NCBI RefSeq assembly: GCF_000265405.1
Contig: NC_018010.1
Span: forward strand, 372,001-436,000
Length of the DNA stretch: 64,000 bases
Origin: Belliella baltica DSM 15883
GTDB taxonomy: Bacteria; Bacteroidota; Bacteroidia; Cytophagales; Cyclobacteriaceae
Reading direction: 5' to 3'
A program made the position numbers and the translations under genes. The notes beneath the pieces were generated by a model, which was not told where the DNA came from, did not search any database, and saw only the letters and a list, made by a program, of their open reading frames with translations. The stretch's first letter is position 1. Each line of letters begins with the position of its first letter. Of this stretch, positions 27,115-33,823 are shown piece by piece.

Positions 27115-27900
27115 ATGGCACTGATAACATTCATTTCAGATTTTGGAGACGGGGACTATTATGTTCCAGCAGTAAAAGCGAAAATGTTATCCATCAACCC
27201 CCAGTTGAACATTATTGATATTTCACATAAAGTTGATACTTATGATATTGCTCATGCAGCTTTTATCTTGAGGGCGGTATTCAAGGAATTCCCGAAAGGA
27301 ACAGTACACCTAGTAGCACTCAACGGAACGAGCAATATGACAGATGGCTTTATCGGCATCAAACTAGAAGAACATATATTTATTGGTCCAAACAATGGTG
27401 TTTTGAGCCTTTTGGCAGATTATAATCCAGGAATAGTCGTTCAATTTGCTGATATTCATATCAAGGACAGTACTTTTCCAGCAAAAGACATCTTAGCGCC
27501 AATAGCGGCGAAAGTAGCCTCGGGAGCTGCAATCCATGATTTTGGTGGTCCTTTGATGCAAATGAAGAAAATGATGTCACGACAATTTAAGGCCACTCGC
27601 AAGCAAATCGTGGGACATGTGGTGCGTGTAGATAACTATGGAAACCTAATCACCAATATCAGAAAGGATGTTTTTGAGAAACTTAATCCTGGCAAATTTG
27701 TGATCGAATTTAGTAGAGAAGGTCTGACCAAAATCAACAAATCTTACGATAATGTGGAACCAGGAGATTGCTTCGCTTTCTTCAATAGCCTTGATCTTTT
27801 GGAAATTGGAATCAATCATGGCCATGGCTCAGATTTATTGGGGCTAAGACTAGACAGCCCAATTTACATCAACTTTGAAACAACTGAACAAAATGCTTAA
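27115..27900 (+). CDS. S-adenosyl-L-methionine hydrolase (SAM hydrolase/DUF62 family)
   Basis: 261 residues. Members split SAM to adenosine and methionine using water; relatives use chloride or fluoride. The N-terminal FISDFGDGDYYVPAVKAKML and IIDISHKVDTYDIAHAAFIL hold the substrate-binding Asp/His signature, and FIGPNNGVLSLLAD follows. The C-terminal barrel has VVRVDNYGNLITNIRKDVF. Halogenase-only insertions are not seen, so hydrolase is favoured (inference). The start of the next gene overlaps its stop by eight bases. Confidence 0.88.
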   Translation: MALITFISDFGDGDYYVPAVKAKMLSINPQLNIIDISHKVDTYDIAHAAFILRAVFKEFPKGTVHLVALNGTSNMTDGFIGIKLEEHIFIGPNNGVLSLLADYNPGIVVQFADIHIKDSTFPAKDILAPIAAKVASGAAIHDFGGPLMQMKKMMSRQFKATRKQIVGHVVRVDNYGNLITNIRKDVFEKLNPGKFVIEFSREGLTKINKSYDNVEPGDCFAFFNSLDLLEIGINHGHGSDLLGLRLDSPIYINFETTEQNA

Positions 27901-28189
27901 ACGTATAGTGCGAATGACCTTTCAAGAAGATAAGGTAGAGGCATTTTTAGAAAACTTTCATCAAAACAAAGAAAAAATCAGAAACTTCCCAGGTTGCCAT
28001 CATTTAGAATTGTGGCAAGATGAAAATTTTAAAAATATTTTCATGACATATAGCTTTTGGGAAGATGAGGCCGCTTTAAATCAATATCGTGATTCTGAAT
28101 TGTTTAAGTCCGTATGGGCTGTAACAAAGCCTCTATTTGCAGAGAAACCGAGTGCTTTTAGTGCAAAAAAAATGGTTGAACTCCCTTGA
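27893..28189 (+). CDS. Antibiotic biosynthesis monooxygenase (ABM) domain protein
   Basis: 98 residues from the ATG at 27893, which overlaps the end of the SAM hydrolase gene by eight bases; an in-frame TTG lies at 27875. Ferredoxin-like ABM fold: MLKRIVRMTFQEDKVEAFLE, CHHLELWQDENFKNIFMTYS, FWEDEAALNQYRDSELFKSV. Such small dimers include cofactor-free quinol monooxygenases and heme-degrading enzymes; the haem-binding residues cannot be judged here. Its function is unknown. Confidence 0.82.
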   Translation: MLKRIVRMTFQEDKVEAFLENFHQNKEKIRNFPGCHHLELWQDENFKNIFMTYSFWEDEAALNQYRDSELFKSVWAVTKPLFAEKPSAFSAKKMVELP

Positions 28190-28194
28190 GTGGC

Positions 28195-28225
28195 TTGCAC
28201 AGAAAAAAAATAGTAATCATATTTG
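28195..28225 (+). promoter_or_regulatory. Promoter for tRNA-Leu (Bacteroidota type)
   Basis: TTG at 28195-28197, a 20-base spacer, then CATATTTG at 28218-28225, one mismatch from TAnnTTTG. It begins 64 bases before the tRNA. Confidence 0.6.
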
Positions 28226-28258
28226 CATCCCGTTCAGCAAGGAACGGCTAGTTCACCT

Positions 28259-28340
28259 GCCCAGGTGGCGGAATTGGTAGACGCGTTGGTCTCAAACACC
28301 AATGCCTTCGGGCGTGCCGGTTCGACTCCGGCCCTGGGTA
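28259..28340 (+). tRNA. tRNA-Leu (CAA anticodon)
   Basis: The 82-base cloverleaf is class II. The acceptor stem GCCCAGG pairs with CCTGGGT (last pair G-T). The D-arm includes GCGGAATTGGTAGACGC. The anticodon stem-loop TTGGT CTCAAAC ACCAA gives anticodon CAA, reading UUG. The long variable arm is TGCCTTCGGGCG, and the T-arm is GCCGGTTCGACTCCGGC. The CCA end is not encoded (TACAA follows). A terminator starts just after it. Confidence 0.95.
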
Positions 28341-28342
28341 CA

Positions 28343-28378
28343 AAAAAAGCTCCTTCTTTCATTAGATGGAGCTTTTTT
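28343..28378 (+). terminator. Rho-independent terminator after tRNA-Leu
   Basis: AAAAAAGCTCC pairs with GGAGCTTTTTT. It follows the tRNA within a few bases and lies inside the frame of the decayed DUF2237 gene on the other strand. Confidence 0.85.
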
Positions 28379-28897
28379 ATGAGACTACAATCTGAAATTA
28401 TAGTAGAAATATATTTTTTCAATATTACTTTTGGCGCACAGCCAGCGACGTAGGCTTCCATCCATCTTGAAGCAGATAGACACCATTTATCACTAGCTTT
28501 CAATCCTGAGAATGCGTATTCCGGACTTGGCGTAATCAAATCATTCCCTCTGTTATAACTAAACCTCAATAATTCATCTGACATGACTGCGTAGACAGTA
28601 TGAGTTCCCAAATCATCTTCGCCTGTTTCGCAACAGCCATTTCTATAATATCCTGTTAAGGGTTCAGAACTACAAAGCATCAACTCTTCACCAAATACAT
28701 TTTTTGCCGTAACTCAAATTTTTCAATGCTCTCTTTTATAACCCAGAGTCTTATTGATTGATTTTTCTAAAAAAGACTTTAGACAAATATTCTAAACATC
28801 ATTTTTACAAACCTACTTAAACTTTGAGATAACATGAATTTATGTGATTTTTTATGCAAATTGAATTTCAAATTTTCAAATTACTTATTTGATCAAA

Positions 28898-30337
28898 ATG
28901 ACTCCACCATCTATTGAATATCTTTTGAACATACTTAAAAAAAATTATCCTCAAGTATTTTTAAATAATGAACTTGATCTAGGAAAATTAATTCAAATTT
29001 TTGAATACGAAAATCAAAATAAATCTGGATTAGTATGGAATGGTAAAGTGGCTGCTAAAAATCAAGCCTATTTACCTTCTAATTCCAAACTCATCTTGAA
29101 TGAAGAAAAGTCTCTTGACTCTGAATCCTCTGAAAACATTTTCATCGAGGGAGATAATCTAGATGCGCTCAAGTTGCTTCAAAAGCATTATTCTGAAAGG
29201 ATAAAAGCCATTTATATCGATCCACCCTACAATACTGGCTCAGAAAGTTTTGTTTATTCCGATAAATTCACCAATCAAAAATCCTCGCAGAAACTAAATC
29301 AAAAAAATCCTAATTCTTTTGAAGCCTTACATGGTAATTGGCTTTCTATGATGTACCCAAGATTGATTTTAGGACGCATGCTACTTAGACAGGATGGGAT
29401 AATCTTTGTGAGTATTGATGATCATGAATTGGCCAATTTAAAACTAATGATGGACGAAGTATTTGGTGAAGAAAATTACATCGAGATTTTTTCTTGGGTG
29501 AAATCTGAAACTCCTGCCAATCTTTCAAGAAAAAGTAAAAAGGTCACGGAATACGTGCTTTGCTACCAAAAGCAAAAAAACAAAACCAAATTCAAAGGCA
29601 TCAAAAAAAATAGTCCAAGTAGTAATGGACTTCTCAATCAAAGCAATGCAGTCAACATCCTTACTTTTCCCAAAAACAAAGTCTCAACAAAAATCACAGA
29701 CGGAATCATTCCAAAGGGAGATTATGGCACCGATAAGTATAGCGTCAAACTGCTAGAAGATACAGAGGTGAAAAATGGATATTTTACTAAAGAAGTAATC
29801 CTTCAAGCCAAATTTAAATGGACACAATCCAAACTTGATCAAGAAATCAAAAACGGAACCCTGATTCAAATTCCAACAATAAAACTCAGCCCTTCTTACG
29901 AGAAATTAGCTTATGATGAAGAGGTTCCCCCGAATTTGATCAATCATAAAGTTGGTGTGGATACGAATGAAACAGCGAGCAAAGAACTTCGTGAAATGCT
30001 TGGTGGAAAAATCTTTGATTTTCCAAAACCACCAAGTCTGATTAAGTATCTCTTTGGGTTTTCTGATGATCCTGAGGGGATTTATTTGGATTTTTTTGCA
30101 GGGTCAGGTGCCACAGCACAAGCCGTATTAGAAATGAATTTAAAAGACCAGGGCCAAAGAAAATATATCTGCATTCAACTTCCAGAGGAAATCAAACCCA
30201 ATTTAGAAGCATTCACCAAGGGCTTTAGAAAAATTTCAGAAATCACATTTAAACGTTTAAGTTTATTACACTCCAAACTTTCTGTACTAAATTCAGAAAT
30301 AAATGCAGGGTTTAAATATTTCGAATTAAAAGATTAA
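28898..30337 (+). CDS. Site-specific DNA methyltransferase (adenine-N6, type III Mod-like)
   Basis: 479 residues from the ATG at 28898 (a TTG three codons earlier is in frame). The beta-class order is present: catalytic DPPY at about 108-111 (AIYIDPPYNTGSESF) before the SAM-binding FAGSG at about 400 (YLDFFAGSGATAQAVLEMN). LIEGD-like IFIEGDNLDALKLLQ and SMMYPRLILGRMLLRQDG, GIIFVSIDD are family traits. The central 170-330 region, lysine- and asparagine-rich, is the likely target-recognition part. A Res helicase-nuclease partner is absent; instead a short PD-(D/E)XK protein gene follows 67 bases later. Low GC and position next to tRNA-Leu fit transfer. Confidence 0.9.
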   Translation: MTPPSIEYLLNILKKNYPQVFLNNELDLGKLIQIFEYENQNKSGLVWNGKVAAKNQAYLPSNSKLILNEEKSLDSESSENIFIEGDNLDALKLLQKHYSERIKAIYIDPPYNTGSESFVYSDKFTNQKSSQKLNQKNPNSFEALHGNWLSMMYPRLILGRMLLRQDGIIFVSIDDHELANLKLMMDEVFGEENYIEIFSWVKSETPANLSRKSKKVTEYVLCYQKQKNKTKFKGIKKNSPSSNGLLNQSNAVNILTFPKNKVSTKITDGIIPKGDYGTDKYSVKLLEDTEVKNGYFTKEVILQAKFKWTQSKLDQEIKNGTLIQIPTIKLSPSYEKLAYDEEVPPNLINHKVGVDTNETASKELREMLGGKIFDFPKPPSLIKYLFGFSDDPEGIYLDFFAGSGATAQAVLEMNLKDQGQRKYICIQLPEEIKPNLEAFTKGFRKISEITFKRLSLLHSKLSVLNSEINAGFKYFELKD

Positions 30338-30404
30338 AGATAAATTCTCGGACAGATCATATTGCCCATTTCAACATAATTATTCTTTTATCTAAATCTT
30401 TTTT

Positions 30405-30956
30405 ATGATTGTTACAAATTTTGACTTTGATACACAGCAGTCAAGAGCAAGAAGAATTGCTTCGGAGATGATCAAAAATGGCCTTTATTCTAGATTTGGA
30501 CTTAACTCAATCAAAAGACTAGATAAAGCTTACCTTGGTTGTCTTGGAGAATTGGCATTTGCTCACTGGTTAGAAGAAAAGAAAATAGCTTATAAAATAG
30601 ACAATAAGGGTTTCGAAAACAGAAATTCTGATGAATATGACTTTTTGATTAATGGAAAAAAAATCGATATAAAAGTAGCGCTAAAATCCACCTTAAACCC
30701 ACCAAATGACAATTGGACCTATGGATATCCTCAAGAGCAAAATCCCCTTAGCAAAGATTTTGTTATCATCGGGTGGATCGATTTTACTAGAAGTGAAGTT
30801 GGATTTTATGGTTGGTTGACCGGGCTTCAAATCAGTAAATCACCAATAGTTACCAAAAATAGCTTTAGAGGATACCATTATAAAACGCCCAATCATGAAT
30901 TTAAGTGGGGATTGATGAACAAAGATTTCGAGAAATTAATCGACAACTTATTTTAA
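30405..30956 (+). CDS. Putative PD-(D/E)XK restriction endonuclease
   Basis: 183 residues. A nuclease core can be seen: Glu49 in LGELAFAHWL, Asp79 in SDEYDFLING, then Asp88-Ile-Lys90 in KKIDIKVA, that is D-x8-D-x-K with an upstream helix Glu. This order (helix Glu, strand Asp, strand (D/E)xK) is the PD-(D/E)XK pattern of type II restriction enzymes and related nucleases. The chain opens with NFDFDTQQSRARRIASEMIK and later shows WIDFTRSEVGFYGWL. It lies 67 bases after the methyltransferase gene on the same strand, so together they resemble a small restriction-modification pair. Nuclease function is inferred. Confidence 0.68.
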   Translation: MIVTNFDFDTQQSRARRIASEMIKNGLYSRFGLNSIKRLDKAYLGCLGELAFAHWLEEKKIAYKIDNKGFENRNSDEYDFLINGKKIDIKVALKSTLNPPNDNWTYGYPQEQNPLSKDFVIIGWIDFTRSEVGFYGWLTGLQISKSPIVTKNSFRGYHYKTPNHEFKWGLMNKDFEKLIDNLF

Positions 30957-31036
30957 ACTCTACTTTATGTTTCAAGTAAAGAATGTATGTTTGTAATATC
31001 ACCCAAGAGCTACTAGAAAACTTATTTTAAGTGAAG

Positions 31037-32119
31037 ATGGAAAACAATCTGAATTCAGAAATTCTACACAAACTTGACATTTTTTTCGAAATCACTCCAG
31101 ATCTTTTTTGTATTGCAGGGTACGATGGCTATTTTAAGCGTGTCAACCCTGCTGTAAGCAAACTCCTTGGATACAATGAAGAGGAGCTTTTCAATACTCC
31201 AATCAACGAGTTTGTACATTCTGATGATAAAGAACTTACCGCAAAAGCTCGTAAAGAACTTACTAAGAAAACTCCTTTACTTAATTTTGAAAATAGGTAT
31301 TTGACAAAATCAGGAGAAACAGTTTGGTTGTCATGGACGTCAATGTTTCTTGAAGAGGAAAAGTTGATCTTTGCTATCGCAAAAGACATCACTTACAAGA
31401 AAAAATTAGAAATTGAACGCAACCTCTTATTATCAAACTTAACTTCTATCAACAAAGAATTAGAAAATCTCACTTACAGAACAACGCATGACTTAAGGTC
31501 ACCTGTCAATAATTTTTTATCTATTTTTAATTTAATTGACCTGAGCAAAATCAAAGATGAAGAAAATCTCGAACTGCTAGAATTGTTAAAATCGTCTAGC
31601 GAGAATTTCAAAAAAACGCTTGACAACTATGTAGATTTATTAAGTAAAAGAAGTTCAACGGAAAACAAAATTGAAATTATCCGATTCGACTTTACTCTAG
31701 ATAAGATTATGGAGTCGATTCATTCCCTAATCCGAAGTTCAAATACAAAAATAGACTTTGTCTTCTCAGAAGCTGAAGAAATAGTCTTTAACAAAGATTA
31801 TCTAGAAAGTATTTTTCTTAACCTAATCACCAATTCCATAAGATATTCTCAGCCAGGAATCCCCCCAAATATCAAAATAAAAAGTTCGAAAAACGGAGAA
31901 AACACTCAATTAACCGTAGAAGACAATGGTCTAGGGTTCGATATGAGCAAAGTAAAGGATAAAATTTTTGGACTCAATCAAAAATTCCATTCACATGAAG
32001 ACAGTAAAGGCATAGGCCTCTATCTTATTTACAATCAAATCACAAAACTTAACGGAACTATAGAGGTGTTAAGTGAAGTAAATGTTGGCACAACATTCAT
32101 AATTAATTTTCGATCTTAA
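31037..32119 (+). CDS. PAS-domain sensor histidine kinase (orphan)
   Basis: 360 residues from the ATG at 31037 (a GTG two codons earlier also fits). No membrane segment, so it is a cytosolic sensor. The PAS domain (about 10-120) has LFCIAGYDGYFKRVNPAVSK, then the PAC-like KSGETVWLSWTSMFLEEEK. HisKA has phospho-acceptor His151 (RTTHDLRSPVNNFLS). HATPase_c shows N-box LNLITNSIRYSQ, G1 VEDNGLGFDMSKV and G2 SKGIGLYLIYNQITKLNG. No response regulator is encoded nearby. It follows the nuclease gene, probably by separate transcription. Confidence 0.9.
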   Translation: MENNLNSEILHKLDIFFEITPDLFCIAGYDGYFKRVNPAVSKLLGYNEEELFNTPINEFVHSDDKELTAKARKELTKKTPLLNFENRYLTKSGETVWLSWTSMFLEEEKLIFAIAKDITYKKKLEIERNLLLSNLTSINKELENLTYRTTHDLRSPVNNFLSIFNLIDLSKIKDEENLELLELLKSSSENFKKTLDNYVDLLSKRSSTENKIEIIRFDFTLDKIMESIHSLIRSSNTKIDFVFSEAEEIVFNKDYLESIFLNLITNSIRYSQPGIPPNIKIKSSKNGENTQLTVEDNGLGFDMSKVKDKIFGLNQKFHSHEDSKGIGLYLIYNQITKLNGTIEVLSEVNVGTTFIINFRS

Positions 32120-33786
32120 TCTTTATTTTCCTTTTTTGTCAACTCTTTATCCAAAAACTCTTGAAGCTTAGCTTGATAAGCCTTAGCGTCTGGATTGTAA
32201 TCCGGCACAAGGGTCTTTTTATCTGGGAAGCTTTCCATATGTAAAGTCTGCGTAGGAAATGCAAAACGAACACCTAGTTGGTTAGCCAAGGTAACGATAG
32301 AAATTAAAAGCTCATGTCTTGCTCTCAATTCTTCCGTCCAATTCGGCACTTCAAAAAAAACGTAAAACATCACATCTTGGCTAAATGAAGAGAGATTATT
32401 GAAATAAATGTTGTAATAATCCTTTCTCGTATCAGGATGATTTTCTACGATTTTCCTTAGCCCATCGACAAAAGTCTGTGTCAAATGAGGTGGAGTATCA
32501 TAAGTAATTGTCAAAGTTGTATAAAACCTCCTGTATTGTCTAAGCCCATGATTATCTATTGTAGCGTCGGCGATTTTTCCGTTGGGAATATACATGACAG
32601 AATTTCTAAAGGTTCTGATCCTAGTAGATCTAAAGCCAACTTCCTCTACCGTCCCATCTACATCACCTGAAGTAATCCAATCTCCCACTTGAAAAGGCTT
32701 ATCAATGAAAATCATTATTGAGCCAAAGAAATTCTTAATGGTATCTTGAGCAGCCAAAGCAAAGGCAAGTCCGCCAATAGAAAGTCCTGTCAAGAAAGGA
32801 ACAATATCAACTTGTAATCCCTCTTTGAGGACGTAAAGCGTACCGATAATAACCACAAAGGCTTTGAGCGTTTTTCTCAAAAGTGGCACGAGCTGATCGT
32901 CAAGAGTAGATTCTGTTCTCTCAGCCAACTTTGCAAAATACATCGCTACAATATCGACAATTTTATAAAATACAATCGTGACAACGAATGGCTTTGCTGC
33001 ATTCAACAACAACAATACCCAAGAAACTACTTCTATCGGAAGTTGAAGAATTTTTATAAATAAAGTCGTCAATAAAATAATGAAGTAAATACTCGTAATT
33101 TTCGCAACTGGCAAAAAGTAGTTCTCCCCTATATAGCCATAACCAAATTTGTCCAAAGCATACAAAAGCCCCTTATCTAAGATTAGTGTAATAACTTTGT
33201 GCGATAGGAATAAAATCAAAATCAGAAAGAAAAGTCCTACCAATTGCCAAAAGTGTAAGCCTAAATAAAATTCATTTCCAAGTTTAGGCAAGATATTGAG
33301 CAGCTTATCAGTTCCATATGGATAGGTCTCTTTATGTAAACTTTTTATTTGATCAACAGTAAATTTGCTAAACTTCCATTCACCTTCCTTTTTTTCTAAA
33401 TAGACCCCTGGTAGAAGTCTTACATCGAAGAAATATCTTGACTGATTATTATGTAAAGAGTCGATGTAATTGGGGTCATTAGGAATTTCATTGAGTTTGA
33501 CATACACCCCATTACCATCAAAAACCTGCTTCAATTGAACAGCTAATCTCTCAGCTTCCGCTTGAGTTTGATCCGTGAGACGAAGCGCTTCTGCTGCAAT
33601 ATTTACTTCATAATTATCTTCTCTTAAATTATAAAAAAAAGTCAATGTGGTAGAATAAGGCGAGGTAAAACTTTGCAACTCCTCAGGTGCTATGGGGATC
33701 TTGTTTTCATCTAATAAAACTTGATCTTGTGCAGCTAAATGTTGTAGAACAAAAAAAGAAAGTATGAATAGTAAATTGAAACGCAT
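32116..33786 (-). CDS. MscS-family mechanosensitive ion channel
   Basis: 556 residues. A signal-like N-terminus (FVLQHLAAQ) and a periplasmic domain (about 20-175) precede three or more membrane helices between 180 and 340. The MscS pore helix signature is GGLAFALAAQDTIKNFFGSI, followed by DKPFQVGDWITSGDVDGTVE and the strand-rich cytosolic cage (VGFRSTRIRTFRNSVMYIPN). It is longer than E. coli MscS because of the extra periplasmic N-terminal part, like the MscK/YbdG group. It releases solutes under membrane tension. Convergent with the kinase gene, sharing four bases. Confidence 0.92.
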   Translation of the reverse strand: MRFNLLFILSFFVLQHLAAQDQVLLDENKIPIAPEELQSFTSPYSTTLTFFYNLREDNYEVNIAAEALRLTDQTQAEAERLAVQLKQVFDGNGVYVKLNEIPNDPNYIDSLHNNQSRYFFDVRLLPGVYLEKKEGEWKFSKFTVDQIKSLHKETYPYGTDKLLNILPKLGNEFYLGLHFWQLVGLFFLILILFLSHKVITLILDKGLLYALDKFGYGYIGENYFLPVAKITSIYFIILLTTLFIKILQLPIEVVSWVLLLLNAAKPFVVTIVFYKIVDIVAMYFAKLAERTESTLDDQLVPLLRKTLKAFVVIIGTLYVLKEGLQVDIVPFLTGLSIGGLAFALAAQDTIKNFFGSIMIFIDKPFQVGDWITSGDVDGTVEEVGFRSTRIRTFRNSVMYIPNGKIADATIDNHGLRQYRRFYTTLTITYDTPPHLTQTFVDGLRKIVENHPDTRKDYYNIYFNNLSSFSQDVMFYVFFEVPNWTEELRARHELLISIVTLANQLGVRFAFPTQTLHMESFPDKKTLVPDYNPDAKAYQAKLQEFLDKELTKKENKD

Positions 33787-33823
33787 TAAATTTGATTTTT
33801 TTTCAGATGTAAAGGTAAGAATT

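Larger units (their letters stand above)
28234..28710 (-). pseudogene. Decayed DUF2237 gene (start codon lost, stop lost)
   Basis: On the minus strand the frame beginning at 28710 reads T-AKNVFGEELMLCSSEPLTG and continues YYRNGCCETGEDDLGTHTV, AVMSDELLRF, YNRGNDLITPSPEYAFSGL, DKWCLSASRWMEAYVAGCAP. This is a full match in plan to DUF2237 (conserved NxxG, CCxTG, GxHTV, RGNDL, WCLCAxRW). In the family, the chain starts a few residues before NVFGE with Met. Here that codon is ACG, one transition from ATG, and no other start precedes the conserved part. The 3' end also departs from the family after APKV, and no stop occurs until 28234, past the terminator and across the antisense of tRNA-Leu. TTG at 28683 or ATG at 28680 could start a shorter product. 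I read it as a decaying copy. Confidence 0.6.

Noticed and set aside
28259..28340. tRNA-Leu as an integration site with a second attachment copy
   Set aside because: I found no direct repeat of the tRNA 3' end and no integrase gene in the window.
28223..28453. Plus-strand frame over the tRNA gene
   Set aside because: It crosses the tRNA and its terminator and matches no family.
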